A stretch of 64,000 nt of DNA from the NCBI GenBank assembly GCA_038522735.1, contig JBCBJX010000005.1:8035-72034 (forward strand). Direction: 5' to 3'. Shown piece by piece: positions 1 to 9,594 of this stretch. A program made the position numbers and the translations under genes. How positions within the stretch are numbered: position 1 is the first letter of the stretch; each line of letters starts with the position of its first letter. Under the pieces are notes generated by a model that had not been told where the DNA came from, did no database searches, and worked only from the letters and a program-made list of their open reading frames with translations. The stretch is from JBCBJX01 sp038522735 (GTDB lineage Bacteria > Pseudomonadota > Alphaproteobacteria > Caulobacterales > Parvularculaceae).

Positions 1-1
1 C

Positions 2-202
2 AAGGCGATCGTCGTGACGGCGCCGGGCGCGCAGCTCGACGAGGCCGCCGTCCTCGCCTTCGCGAAGACCCAGGTCGCCGGCTTCAAGGTCCCGCGGTCG
101 GTCGATTTCATCGACGCCCTGCCGCGCAACGCCTCCGGCAAGATCCTCCGCCGCGATCTCAGGAAGCCGTACTGGGAGGGGCGGGAGCGCGCGGTTGGCT
201 GA
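2..202 (+). CDS. Acyl-CoA synthetase / AMP-binding enzyme, C-terminal end (partial)
   Basis: Only the last 66 residues lie in the window; the gene enters from the left edge in an open frame. The fragment matches the small C-terminal domain of the acyl-CoA synthetase / AMP-ligase superfamily: it ends with a P-R-N-A-S-G-K-I-L-R-R-D-L-R run, the A10 motif whose lysine contacts the acyl-adenylate during activation. These enzymes activate a carboxylate with ATP and transfer it to CoA. The substrate cannot be told from this fragment. It reads toward the epimerase gene, 63 bases downstream. Confidence 0.85.
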   Translation, partial: KAIVVTAPGAQLDEAAVLAFAKTQVAGFKVPRSVDFIDALPRNASGKILRRDLRKPYWEGRERAVG

Positions 203-265
203 AGGCTCCCCCTGACGCGCGACGTTTGCTAGGGCCTCGCTGCGAAGCGGGAGGGCCGACGCGCC

Positions 266-1396
266 GTGCAGCGACTGACAGCGTTCGCCGACTGGGCGCG
301 GGAGGCGGCCCTGCCGTTCTGGCGCGCTCGGGCCATGGACGAGACCGGCGCGTTCCTCGAGGCCCTGACGCCGGACGGCGCCGCGGCGCTCGGGGAGGTC
401 CGCCGGGTGCGGGTGAGCTTCCGCCAGCTCTACGTCTTCGCCCACGCCCACACGCTCGGGGCCCTCGACGCGACGGACTTTCTCCAACGCGGCCTCGAAC
501 GGCTCGAGGACCTCGCCTGGGCGAAATCCGGCGCGCCCGGCTGGGCGCACCGGCTGGAGCCGGATCTGTCGATCCGGGACGGCTCGCGAGACGCCTACGA
601 CCACGCCTTCGCCGCCATGGCGCTCTCATGGGTGATGCAGGCCGCGCCTGATCGGCAGGCGGAGCGACTTCTGCAGGAGACGCTGGCGCTGCTCGACGGC
701 CCGTTCCGTCACCCGGCCGGAGGCGTCCGCGAGAACCTCGACACGCCGGCGGCCCTCCGCCGTCAGAACCCGCACATGCATCTCCTTGAGATGTATCTGA
801 CGCTTTATGAGCACACGGAGGACCGACGGTTTCTCGACGCCGGCGACGGGATCATCGCCCTCTTCCACGAGCATTTTCATGAGGACGGTCGCCTCGTCGA
901 ATGGTTCGCGGACGACTGGTCCGCAGCGCCGCAGACGGAGCGCGACAAGCTCGAACCCGGGCACCATGTGGAATGGGTCTGGCTCCTGCGCTGGCGCGAG
1001 CGCCTCGGCGGTCCGCCGGTCGGCGATATCTGCGCGCGGCTGATGGAGACGGCAAAACGCGGCCGCAGGCCGGGCGAAATCGCTCTCTGCGACGAGATGC
1101 AGCCCGACGGAACGCCGACGCGGCCGACCAAGCGCCTCTGGGTGCAGACGGAACTTCTGAAAGCTGAGATCATGCAGGCCCGCGCGGGCGTTCCGGGCGC
1201 CGCTGGAGCTGCGGACGCCGTGGCCGGCGCGATCCTCGACTTCTATCTTGACCCTGCGATCCGCGGCGGCTGGGCCGACCGGATCGACGCGGACATGCGG
1301 CCGGACGCGCCGCTCATTCCTGCGAGCACGTTCTACCACCTCTTCCACGCCGCGATGACGGCGCGCGATTTCGTACGCGATCAGCCTACGTCGTAA
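266..1396 (+). CDS. AGE family epimerase/isomerase
   Basis: A 376-residue protein of the N-acylglucosamine 2-epimerase (AGE) family, (alpha/alpha)6-barrel enzymes that interconvert sugars at C2 (for example mannose/glucose or GlcNAc/ManNAc, or mannose-6-phosphate isomerase-like). Family landmarks are visible: FAHAHTLG near residue 59, a YDHAF stretch near 110, NPHMHLLEMYL near 169 and PGHHVEWVW near 230, which supply the active-site histidines. Start is GTG with GGGAGG 11 bases upstream. The 3' end overlaps the convergent ABC ATPase gene by 16 bases. A role in making or salvaging a sugar for the neighbouring polysaccharide exporter is possible but is inference. The exact substrate is unknown. 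Confidence 0.85.
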   Translation: MQRLTAFADWAREAALPFWRARAMDETGAFLEALTPDGAAALGEVRRVRVSFRQLYVFAHAHTLGALDATDFLQRGLERLEDLAWAKSGAPGWAHRLEPDLSIRDGSRDAYDHAFAAMALSWVMQAAPDRQAERLLQETLALLDGPFRHPAGGVRENLDTPAALRRQNPHMHLLEMYLTLYEHTEDRRFLDAGDGIIALFHEHFHEDGRLVEWFADDWSAAPQTERDKLEPGHHVEWVWLLRWRERLGGPPVGDICARLMETAKRGRRPGEIALCDEMQPDGTPTRPTKRLWVQTELLKAEIMQARAGVPGAAGAADAVAGAILDFYLDPAIRGGWADRIDADMRPDAPLIPASTFYHLFHAAMTARDFVRDQPTS

Positions 1397-2118
1397 GCCT
1401 CAAGAACGTCGTCGACGGGCCCGTACATCCGCATGCGGCCGTCATGCAGCCAGAGCGCCTTTGTGCAGACATCGCGCAGGAGGCTGCGCTGGTGGGAGGC
1501 GAGGACGAGGACGCCGGACTGGGCGACCATCTCCGACATGCGCTTTTTCGCTTTCTCCCGGAACGGCGCGTCGCCGGCCGACAGCCATTCGTCGAGGATG
1601 AGGATGTCCGGCGCGAACGCCGTCGCCGTCGCGAATAGAAGCCGCATTTTCATGCCCGCCGAATAGGACGCGAACGGCATGTCGATGAAGTCGTCGAGCT
1701 CTGCGAAATCGACGATCTCCGCTTCGCGCTCGGCGATCTCGGCGCGGCTCGCGCCCGCGACGAGGCCGGAGAGGACGATGTTCTCCCGGCCCGTCGCCGC
1801 CGCCTGCGCGCCGACCTGCAGGTTGAAGATACCGCGCATGGACCCGTCCGCATACACTTGACCGCTGTCGGGCGGCAGAACGCCGCCGAGGACGCGCAGG
1901 AGCGTCGACTTGCCGGAGCCGTTACGGCCGACGAGGGCGAGCCGTTCGCCGTCCGTGAGTCTGAAATCGATGTCGGAAAGCGCCTTGAGGCCGGTCGCGC
2001 GCCCTGACGGGTCGCGCACGAAGCGGTCGGCCTCAGCCCGCCGGTTGGCGAATTTCGGCGTCGATCCCGCGCGCAGGGGATAGATCAGATCTATATGATC
2101 GGCCCGGAGCGTCGCCAT
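1381..2118 (-). CDS. ABC transporter ATP-binding protein, polysaccharide export type
   Basis: A 245-residue ATPase of the KpsT/Wzt/TagH class, which powers export of capsule, O-antigen or teichoic-type polymers with an ABC-2 permease. Walker A GRNGSGKST spans residues 64-72, the signature YSAG starts at 152, Walker B DILILDEW is at 171-178 and the switch histidine is in SHQ at 208-210. There is no C-terminal carbohydrate-binding extension of the Wzt type. It follows its permease with a 2-base gap, so the two are one operon. No glycosyltransferase genes adjoin it in this window. Confidence 0.88.
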   Translation of the reverse strand: MATLRADHIDLIYPLRAGSTPKFANRRAEADRFVRDPSGRATGLKALSDIDFRLTDGERLALVGRNGSGKSTLLRVLGGVLPPDSGQVYADGSMRGIFNLQVGAQAAATGRENIVLSGLVAGASRAEIAEREAEIVDFAELDDFIDMPFASYSAGMKMRLLFATATAFAPDILILDEWLSAGDAPFREKAKKRMSEMVAQSGVLVLASHQRSLLRDVCTKALWLHDGRMRMYGPVDDVLEAYDVG

Positions 2119-2120
2119 CC

Positions 2121-2978
2121 TCAGGCCCAGAGCGGAATGCGCCGCCGGAACGCGGCGAACACGCTGATCGCGAAGATCGCGACGGCGACGGTGGATCCGA
2201 GGGCGACGGCGTAGTTCAGCGTCGTCGGCGCGACGCCGGTCAGGGGCGCCCGAACGATCTCAAGAAAATGCGTCACCGGGTTGTAGAGCGCGAGCTTTGT
2301 TCTGAACGAATCCGACGTCGGATCGTATTGCCAGAGAATGGGCGTCAGGAAAAAAGCGGCTCGCACGACGACCTGCGTGACGAAGCGCAGGTCTTTTAAC
2401 CGTAGACAGACGACGGCCAGCGAGAGTGCGGCGAAGAACCCGAAGGCGACGCAGAGCGCGAAGCCTGGAAACGCGAGGAGAGCGACCGGTGAGCTCGGCG
2501 GGCTGACCGCGATGAGAACGCCGCCGACGACGAGGCTCGCGGCGGCGGCGAGCAGCAGTTCGATCAGAACGTTCCGGTAAATGAAGGTCGAGTACGGCAT
2601 GGCGGTGCCGGCGATCCATGCCCCCGCCTTGCTGAACGCGGTCGCGCCGCCGGTGATGAGACTGGAGATGAAGCTCCAGACGAGCCAGCCTGCCGAGACG
2701 TGCACGGAAAACGTCTTCAGATCGCGGTCGCCGAAGACGCCGAAGACGAGGATGAAGATCCCGACAAAGAGCGCGAAAGAGAGGACCGCCCACGCCATGC
2801 CGAGGGCGGTTCCGTGATAGCGCTGGCGCAGGTCCTCGACGGCGAGCGCCGACCAGAGTTCGCGCCGCCGCCAGCCGTCCGCCAGGTCGCCGAGCGCCGC
2901 ACGGAAGCGATCGGCGAGTCGCGCGGATGGCGCGTTGTAGACGGGACGGGCGTTTTGCGGGATCGGCGTGTCGGACAT
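2121..2978 (-). CDS. ABC transporter permease, polysaccharide/polyol export (ABC-2)
   Basis: A 285-residue inner-membrane protein of the KpsM/Wzm/TagG ABC-2 permease family. About six hydrophobic segments follow an N-terminal cytoplasmic region (LWSALAVEDLRQRYHGTALG leads into the first one, typical of this family). It forms the channel for the ATPase encoded immediately downstream. An ATG at 2978 is preceded in frame by a GTG at 2981; neither has a strong Shine-Dalgarno sequence, so the start is uncertain by one codon. The exported polymer cannot be inferred here. Confidence 0.85.
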   Translation of the reverse strand: MSDTPIPQNARPVYNAPSARLADRFRAALGDLADGWRRRELWSALAVEDLRQRYHGTALGMAWAVLSFALFVGIFILVFGVFGDRDLKTFSVHVSAGWLVWSFISSLITGGATAFSKAGAWIAGTAMPYSTFIYRNVLIELLLAAAASLVVGGVLIAVSPPSSPVALLAFPGFALCVAFGFFAALSLAVVCLRLKDLRFVTQVVVRAAFFLTPILWQYDPTSDSFRTKLALYNPVTHFLEIVRAPLTGVAPTTLNYAVALGSTVAVAIFAISVFAAFRRRIPLWA

Positions 2979-3052
2979 CACTTGGGGCTTGAAAGCGAGG
3001 CGGCATAAGGGCGAAAGCCGCCCGCCGATGCAAGGCCTGGCCCTGGAGGCCC

Positions 3053-3751
3053 CTAGAAGCGCAGCCGAACCCCCGCGGCGAAGGCGTGGCCGCCGATGTC
3101 GAAGTCCTCGGTCGGGACCTGACCGCCCTCTGTGACGACCACGACGTCCCCGGTGGTCGTAACGGCGACCGCGTTCGCATTATAGCGGGTCTTGGCGGTG
3201 GCGTAGTACGTGTACTGTCCGAATACCTCGGCGTTCGAGCCGAGCCGCAGCGACGCGCCGCCCATCGCCTGCCAGGAGAAGACCGTGTCGGCGTCCTGAA
3301 AGAACACGCCGTCGCCGGACTCCACTTCAACGTCCACATAGACCCCGCCGAGGCCGAAGCCGACATAGGGGCTGAGGGGGCCCGCCGCGACGAAGTCGAA
3401 ATAGCCGTTGGCGTAGAACCCCGCGACCTCGAACTCGCCGCTTGCGTTCGGGAGGACCACTCCGGAGGCGGACACGTTCTCGATATCGACGCGGCGATAG
3501 GCGTACTGAATTTCGCCCCGCGCCTGCCCCTCTGCGACGCCGATCGCGCCCGTCCACTGCTCGCCCTCGCGGGTATCGACCTCCAGAAGGTCGTCCGGCC
3601 CGGTGATCTCGAAGGAGCCCGAAGAAAAAGCGATCCCGCCGGCGCTCGTAGAAATGTAGGTGCACGGACCATAAGGTCGGCGCTCCTGCGCCGCCGCAGC
3701 TCCGAGAACGACGGCGATCGCACCCGATCCCGCCAGCGCGTACCTCAGCAT
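3053..3751 (-). CDS. Outer-membrane beta-barrel protein (opacity/P44-like)
   Basis: A 232-residue secreted protein. Residues 1 to about 21 form a signal peptide ending in AAAAQ. The rest alternates short amphipathic strands rich in Gly, Tyr, Phe and Val (for example YVGFGLGGVYVDVEVESG and GQYTYYATAKT) and ends with VRLRF, the C-terminal phenylalanine expected of a barrel inserted by BAM. This fits small 8-strand surface-antigen-like porins of alphaproteobacteria. It is a single-gene unit between the ABC transporter and the sirtuin. No function beyond outer-membrane localisation can be given. Confidence 0.7.
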   Translation of the reverse strand: MLRYALAGSGAIAVVLGAAAAQERRPYGPCTYISTSAGGIAFSSGSFEITGPDDLLEVDTREGEQWTGAIGVAEGQARGEIQYAYRRVDIENVSASGVVLPNASGEFEVAGFYANGYFDFVAAGPLSPYVGFGLGGVYVDVEVESGDGVFFQDADTVFSWQAMGGASLRLGSNAEVFGQYTYYATAKTRYNANAVAVTTTGDVVVVTEGGQVPTEDFDIGGHAFAAGVRLRF

Positions 3752-3808
3752 AAGACCTCCCGCACCCCCGCATCCGGTATAGCGCGGCGAACGGGCGTCA
3801 GGCGACCC

Positions 3809-4513
3809 TCAGCCGCCCGCCCCCATCGACGCCGCCCAAGCCGGCACGACCTCGTCGGCCGGCCCGTAACGTTTCTCGTTGAAAAGATGCGCGTTCTCCG
3901 ACGGCTCGAGATTGAGTTCGACGCAAGGGACCCCGGCTGCGCGCGCCTGGGCGACGAACCCGGCGGCCGGATAGACGGAGCCGGAGGTGCCGATGGAGAC
4001 GAAGAGATCCGCCTCGGCGAGGGCTTCGGCGATTTCGTCCATGTGAAACGGCATCTCGCCGAACCAGACGACGTGAGGCCGAAGACGGCCAAGGGTTCCG
4101 CACGCGTCGCAGACCCTCTCCGTTGAAAGGTCCTCTGTGCAGGGTTGAATATCCCCACAGGCACCGCATCGGGACTTCGCAAGCTGGCCGTGCATGCGCA
4201 GAAGACGCCGGGAGCCGGCGCGCTCATGCAGGTCGTCGACGTTCTGGGTGACGAGCGTCAACCGCCCGCCGGTCGCCTCAAGGCGCGCCTCCAGCTCCGC
4301 GAGCGCCACATGCGCCGCGTTCGGCTGTACGCCCGGCAGGCCGGCGCGGCGGGCGTTGTAGAAAGAATGGACGAGCGCCGGATCGGCGGCGAATCCCTCC
4401 GGCGTCGCCACCTCGCGATAATCGTACTTCGCCCACACCCCGTCCGGATCGCGAAAGGTCGCGACGCCCGAGGGCGCGGAAACCCCGGCGCCGGTGAGGA
4501 CGACGATCCGCAT
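3809..4513 (-). CDS. cobB: Sir2-family NAD-dependent protein deacylase
   Basis: A 234-residue sirtuin. It shows the NAD-binding GAGVSAPSG motif and FRDPDGVW near the N terminus, TQNVDDLHERAG, the catalytic histidine in MHGQL, and a zinc knuckle of two Cys-x-x-Cys pairs (CGAC, CDAC). A YNAR tetrad (Tyr-x-x-Arg) after FADP.. is the class III signature, which in E. coli CobB and SIRT5 binds succinyl- or malonyl-lysine; desuccinylase activity in addition to deacetylase is therefore likely. It lies 4 bases downstream of the DUF1993 gene and is probably co-transcribed with it. Confidence 0.9.
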   Translation of the reverse strand: MRIVVLTGAGVSAPSGVATFRDPDGVWAKYDYREVATPEGFAADPALVHSFYNARRAGLPGVQPNAAHVALAELEARLEATGGRLTLVTQNVDDLHERAGSRRLLRMHGQLAKSRCGACGDIQPCTEDLSTERVCDACGTLGRLRPHVVWFGEMPFHMDEIAEALAEADLFVSIGTSGSVYPAAGFVAQARAAGVPCVELNLEPSENAHLFNEKRYGPADEVVPAWAASMGAGG

Positions 4514-4517
4514 GCGC

Positions 4518-5030
4518 TCAGACGTCGCCGAGGAAGTCCGCCTTGCCGAGCGGCGCGCCCGCCTGCCGGAAGAGAGCGTAGGCGGTCGTCGCGTGGAAGA
4601 AGACGTTCGGCAGGATGAAGCGCCGGGCGAAGTCCGCGCCGGTCATCTCGGCGGTGCGGTCCCGGCCGATGGGAAACGACGTCGTCTTTTCGGCGCTCGC
4701 ATCGATCGCGGCGGCGTCGCGCCCGCCGACGAGATTGCGGGCGTTTTCGACATAGGCCCGGTAGGCCGCGAACGTTGCTTCCGTCGGCGCAGGCGCAGGC
4801 TCCGGCTCGAGACCCGCAAGGCGGGCCGTCCCGCGCTGGGCGACGTCGCTTGCGATCACGAACTGAAAGGAGAGGGGCAGCATGTCGGGAAAGAGCCGCA
4901 GGGCGAGCACCGTCGCCGAGTCGAAAGACCGCTCCGCCGCATGGGCTTCGCCGCGATCGAGAATGTGGACGAGCTGCGCGAGCGCACGGTCGAGGGTCGG
5001 CAGAAGGAACGCTGAAAGGGTCTGGGTCAT
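4518..5030 (-). CDS. DUF1993 family protein
   Basis: A 170-residue soluble alpha-helical protein matching the DUF1993 family. Recognition rests on the N-terminal LxxxLxxLxHILDRGEAHA region, the phrase LFPDMLPLSFQFVIASDVA and the C-terminal FFHATTAYALFRQAGAPLGKADFLG. Members are DinB-like four-helix proteins of unknown function. The ATG start gives the expected length. It is the first gene of a pair with the sirtuin and is divergent from the phosphatase gene (89-base gap, which must hold both promoters). Confidence 0.85.
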   Translation of the reverse strand: MTQTLSAFLLPTLDRALAQLVHILDRGEAHAAERSFDSATVLALRLFPDMLPLSFQFVIASDVAQRGTARLAGLEPEPAPAPTEATFAAYRAYVENARNLVGGRDAAAIDASAEKTTSFPIGRDRTAEMTGADFARRFILPNVFFHATTAYALFRQAGAPLGKADFLGDV

Positions 5031-5119
5031 GGGAACCTCAAAGGATGGAACGCAGCGCCCTCGTAGCGCGCCCAGACCCCGCCCTCGACCCGAAAGACGA
5101 AAGCGATCATGGTTTCGTG

Positions 5120-5581
5120 ATGAAACGCGTCCTCTTTGTCTGCCTCGGCAATATCTGCCGCTCGCCGGCCGCAGAGGGCGTCGCGCGGGCGCTCGCGCGA
5201 GAGCGCGGGCTCTCGCTTTTTCTCGACAGCGCCGGTACGGGCGGCTGGCACGAGGGCGACCCGCCGGACGTGCGGATGATCCGGGCCGCGGGGCGCCGAG
5301 GCTACGATCTCTCCCACCAGCGCGCCCGGCAGGTCCAGTTCGCGGACTTCTACGAGTTCGACTATCTCGTCGCGATGGATCTCCGGAACCAGAGCGATCT
5401 CCTCGCCATGGCGCCGCCGAACCGCGAATGCGACATCCGCCTCCTCCTCGATTTTGCGGATACGGAGGAACGCGAAACGCCGGACCCCTATTACGGCGGC
5501 CCGGACGGCTTCGACCATGTGCTCGATCTTCTGGAAGCGGGCGTCACAGGCTTTCTCGACCACCTGGAAGACGACGACTGA
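5120..5581 (+). CDS. Low-molecular-weight protein-tyrosine phosphatase
   Basis: A 153-residue cytosolic phosphatase. The P-loop VCLGNICRSP (C-x5-R-S) begins at residue 6 and the general-acid DPYYGG motif lies near residue 123, both in the positions expected for the family. It removes phosphate from protein tyrosines or small arylphosphates. The frame is open further upstream, but the ATG at 5120 puts the P-loop at the canonical distance from the N terminus and is the only sensible start. No tyrosine kinase gene is adjacent, so the target is unknown. Confidence 0.92.
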   Translation: MKRVLFVCLGNICRSPAAEGVARALARERGLSLFLDSAGTGGWHEGDPPDVRMIRAAGRRGYDLSHQRARQVQFADFYEFDYLVAMDLRNQSDLLAMAPPNRECDIRLLLDFADTEERETPDPYYGGPDGFDHVLDLLEAGVTGFLDHLEDDD

Positions 5582-5590
5582 GGGGCGCTG

Positions 5591-6139
5591 CTACTCCGCC
5601 CGTCCGAGATAATACGTCTCCTCGACCCGGTAGACGCTGTGGCCACCGCCGAGATGCGAGGAGTAAAGATGAAACTCGCCCACAGGCCAGGGCGGAACGG
5701 CGAGGAGGCTGCGCTCGCCGACATATTTCGCGACCTCGGCGTCTCCTGTACGGGCGAGATAAGCGAGCGTCACATGCGGCGTGAACCTGCGGGCTTCGGG
5801 CGTAAGGCCGACGGACCGCATCGCCGCCGCCACCCGGCCCTGGAGGAGGAGGAGGCCCGGCTCGGGCCGCACGCCCGCCCAGACGGCGCGCGGCCGCCCT
5901 TCCGCGCCGAAGACGCCGGGCTCGGTCCAGTCCAGCGTGAAGCCGGGCGCGGAAACGCTGGTGAACGCCGCGGCCAGGTCCTCAAAGGTCCGCGCGCTCG
6001 CGTCTCCGACGAAGGCGAGGGTGAGATGAAAGGTCTCCGGATCGCGCCAGCGCGCGCCGGGCAGCCCGTCCTGCAGCCGGGAGAGCGCCTCCGCTACGTC
6101 TTCGGGCGGAGACAGGCCGATGAAGAGTCTGTAGGCCAT
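5591..6139 (-). CDS. thpR: RNA 2',3'-cyclic phosphodiesterase
   Basis: A 182-residue two-histidine (2H) phosphoesterase. Both signature H-x-T-x motifs are present: FHLTLAFVG near residue 43 and FTPHVTLAYL near residue 127. The family opens 2',3'-cyclic phosphate on RNA and was first described as 2'-5' RNA ligase. The frame stays open far upstream, but MAYRLFIGLSPP at 6139 is the family's standard N terminus. It is convergent with the phosphatase gene (9-base gap) and divergent from the SDR gene. Confidence 0.92.
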   Translation of the reverse strand: MAYRLFIGLSPPEDVAEALSRLQDGLPGARWRDPETFHLTLAFVGDASARTFEDLAAAFTSVSAPGFTLDWTEPGVFGAEGRPRAVWAGVRPEPGLLLLQGRVAAAMRSVGLTPEARRFTPHVTLAYLARTGDAEVAKYVGERSLLAVPPWPVGEFHLYSSHLGGGHSVYRVEETYYLGRAE

Positions 6140-6217
6140 GGGATAAGCGACGTCGCCGGACGGGACCGTCGGCGTCAAGCCCGTTGAGGACCTGAGCGAA
6201 CGAACGAAGTAAGGCCC

Positions 6218-7096
6218 ATGCCCCGGCTTTTTTGTTTCGGATACGGATTTACCGCGGAAGCCCTCGCGCGCCGGTTGCTGAGCGAGGGCTGGAGCGTCGC
6301 AGGCACCACGCGGTCGGCGGAGAAGGCTGAGGCGATGCGCGCCGGAGGCGTCGAGCCCGTCCAGTGGACCGCCGGCGCGCTGTTCCCGCCGGAAGCGCTG
6401 GAGGGAGCGGACGCCGTCCTCCTCTCCATTGCGCCGGACGAAGCGGGCGACCCCGTCCTTCGCTGCTGCGCCGGGGCGCTGGAGCGGGCCGCGCCGACGC
6501 TTTCCTGGCTCGGCTATCTCTCGACCACCGGCGTTTATGGGGATCGGGAGGGCGACCTTGTCGATGAAAGCGCGGACCTCAGACCCGAAACGGACCGCAG
6601 CCGCCGGCGGGTTCGCGCCGAGGCCGACTGGACCCTCTTCGCGACGGAGCATTCGGCGCCGCTCCACATCTTCCGCCTCGGGGGCATTTACGGCCCCGGG
6701 CGATCTGCGCTTGATCAGGTCCGCGCCGGAACGGCGCGCCGTATTTTGAAGCCGGGTCAGGTCTTCAACCGCATCCATGTGGACGACGCCGCCGGCGCCC
6801 TGGCCCTCTCGATCGCGACGCCGACGCCGCTCGCGGTCTACAATCTCGTGGACGACGAACCGTCAGCGCCCGGCGATCCGGCGGCGTTCGCCGCGGACCT
6901 CCTCGGCCTCGACCCGCCGCCGGAAGTCCCTTTCGAGGAGGCCGAAATGAGCGCCATGGCGCGGTCGTTCTACGCCGACAACAAACGGGTCTCGAACGCC
7001 CGCCTCAAGGAACGCCTCGGCTGGGCGCCCCGATATCCGAGCTATCGCGAGGGGCTACAGGCGATCCTCGCCGACGCGCCCGGCGACCCGATATAA
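6218..7096 (+). CDS. NAD(P)-dependent epimerase / SDR family oxidoreductase (YeeZ-like)
   Basis: A 292-residue extended short-chain dehydrogenase-like protein. The N terminus CFGYGFTAEALARRL has the GxGxxG-type nucleotide fold seen in YeeZ-like proteins. YLSTTGVYGD (residues 105-115) is the usual strand before the active site, and RLGGIYGPGR follows. The classic Tyr-x3-Lys pair is not clear, so catalysis is uncertain. Its TAA stop lies inside the inverted repeat that precedes ahcY. Substrate unknown. Confidence 0.8.
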   Translation: MPRLFCFGYGFTAEALARRLLSEGWSVAGTTRSAEKAEAMRAGGVEPVQWTAGALFPPEALEGADAVLLSIAPDEAGDPVLRCCAGALERAAPTLSWLGYLSTTGVYGDREGDLVDESADLRPETDRSRRRVRAEADWTLFATEHSAPLHIFRLGGIYGPGRSALDQVRAGTARRILKPGQVFNRIHVDDAAGALALSIATPTPLAVYNLVDDEPSAPGDPAAFAADLLGLDPPPEVPFEEAEMSAMARSFYADNKRVSNARLKERLGWAPRYPSYREGLQAILADAPGDPI

Positions 7097-7110
7097 AGAC
7101 ATCTTTATAT
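7091..7110. promoter_or_regulatory. Inverted-repeat operator upstream of ahcY
   Basis: ATATAAAGACATCTTTATAT is a perfect inverted repeat: 9-base arms around a CA centre, 62 bases before the ahcY start and overlapping the stop codon of the preceding gene. The core ATAAAGA-N2-TCTTTAT recurs upstream of metK at 55679-55694. Methionine-cycle genes in Proteobacteria can be controlled by ArsR-family regulators (SahR/SamR type) that bind short inverted repeats; assignment to such a regulator is inference. Confidence 0.65.
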
Positions 7111-7171
7111 CCTTAACCGCCCGTGCTAACCGCCCGGTGACGAATTCAATCGCATTCATAAAGGAGCGCCC

Positions 7172-8569
<1,398 letters not shown>

Positions 8570-8642
8570 GCAGCGCGCGCTTTGCGGGAGTCCAGCCGAC
8601 CCCGCATTGTAAAGTTGCCTGACGGCGTGCGTAAAAATCAAC

Positions 8643-8690
8643 GGTCGCCGGGCCCGTGCGAACGAGGTGCGGCGGCCGAAATTTTTTTTA
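8643..8690 (+). terminator. Probable rho-independent terminator of ahcY
   Basis: GGTCGCCG (8643-8650) can pair with CGGCGGCC (8670-8677) with one G-U pair; a run of eight T residues follows two to four bases later. The loop is long (19 bases), so strength is uncertain. Confidence 0.5.
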
Positions 8691-8717
8691 ATTCAATGAC
8701 TTAAGTTTTCAGCTGCG

Positions 8718-8734
8718 TTGGCCTGTCATTTGCT
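8718..8734 (+). promoter_or_regulatory. Sigma54 (-24/-12) promoter-like element, first PEP-CTERM gene
   Basis: TTGGCCTGTCATTTGCT compared with the sigma54 consensus YTGGCACGRNNNTTGCW: the invariant GG (8720-8721) and GC (8732-8733) are separated by exactly 10 bases and 11 of the 14 defined positions match. A start site near 8745 would leave a short leader containing the GGGAGG ribosome site at 8751-8756. Confidence 0.6.
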
Positions 8735-8761
8735 TGTCATGCCGAAAACAGGGAGGTGGCG

Positions 8762-9517
8762 ATGTTGCGTCATGCAATCAGCGCGCTGGTGATCGGCGCA
8801 TCGGCAGCAATCGGATCGGCCGCGGCGGCGCCGATCATGTTCAATCTCGGGTCCCATCCGGATGGAAGCGAAAACCCGCCGGCCTATGGGCTCCGCCTCG
8901 ACGGCATCGAGAACTTCGCGACCGGAAACGGCGGCTCGAGCGCGACCTGGACGTTTGATTTCGATTGCGTCGGCTGTTCCGTGACCGGCCTTTACGACGA
9001 TGCGGACGATTCGTTCACGATCTCCGGCCTCGCCTTTGGCGGCAAGGACTCCGGGGCTTCGTATGCGGGCGGCGGCGGCTTCGTGACCCTCGACTTCGTT
9101 TACACGAACGTCGGCGGCAATCCGCTGACAGGCGAGTTCTCGATCAACGGCCTGACCCCGAAATCCTCCACGTCGCAGGGCTCCGGTTCGATCTCGTTCA
9201 TCGACGCGAACCAGAGCATCGGCGCAGGAACGACCATCGGGCTCCTCGGCTACACCGATAAAAACGGCAACCTCGTCAACTTCCTCAACAACCAGCACCG
9301 GCTGGAAGATGAATGTGACGGCGCGCCGGATCCCGCCTTCTGCGACTCGCCGGTCGGCGAAGGCTGGCTGGCGCTCGTGAACGATGCGGGCGAGGTCTAT
9401 CACACCACCGCCCAGGACTGGCTGTTCGTCAGCACGCCTGTTTCCGAGCCGGGCGTGATCGGCCTCTTCGGCCTCGGCCTTCTCGGCCTCGGCTTCGCGG
9501 CTCGCCGTCGCGCTTAA
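8762..9517 (+). CDS. PEP-CTERM sorting-domain protein 1
   Basis: A 251-residue exported protein. An N-terminal signal peptide ends around SAAAAPI. The body is Gly/Ser/Asp-rich and low in lysine, with predicted beta structure and paired cysteines (FDCVGCSV). The C terminus is SEPGVIGLFGLGLLGLGFAARRRA-like: a [V/S]-x-E-P motif variant, a hydrophobic helix and an Arg cluster, the PEP-CTERM signal that an exosortase cleaves to place proteins at the surface or in the exopolysaccharide matrix. The ATG at 8762 has GGGAGG at 8751-8756; an in-frame GTG at 8756 overlaps that site and is less likely. No exosortase gene lies in this window. Confidence 0.85.
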   Translation: MLRHAISALVIGASAAIGSAAAAPIMFNLGSHPDGSENPPAYGLRLDGIENFATGNGGSSATWTFDFDCVGCSVTGLYDDADDSFTISGLAFGGKDSGASYAGGGGFVTLDFVYTNVGGNPLTGEFSINGLTPKSSTSQGSGSISFIDANQSIGAGTTIGLLGYTDKNGNLVNFLNNQHRLEDECDGAPDPAFCDSPVGEGWLALVNDAGEVYHTTAQDWLFVSTPVSEPGVIGLFGLGLLGLGFAARRRA

Positions 9518-9571
9518 GCCGTATCCATCGAACTGCGGAACAGGCGGCCTTCGGGCCGCCTTTTTCGTTTT
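9440..9571 (+). repeat. Duplicated PEP-CTERM tail plus terminator, copy 1
   Basis: These 132 bases, covering the PEP-CTERM coding tail, stop codon and terminator, recur at 10343-10474 without gaps. I count eight single-base differences before the last two bases, all transitions; those inside the coding part are all silent, so the protein tails are identical. Confidence 0.85.
9542..9570 (+). terminator. Rho-independent terminator, first PEP-CTERM gene
   Basis: AGGCGGCC-TTCG-GGCCGCCT, a perfect 8-base stem with a stable UUCG-type tetraloop, followed by a T-rich run. It is 24 bases after the stop codon and is duplicated at 10445. Confidence 0.92.
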
Positions 9572-9594
9572 AGGTTCCACGGCCGTCAGTTTTT

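Noticed and set aside
7097..7171. SAM- or SAH-riboswitch before ahcY
   Set aside because: The leader is only 75 bases and I could not draw the pseudoknotted aptamer; the shared inverted repeat with metK fits a protein operator better.
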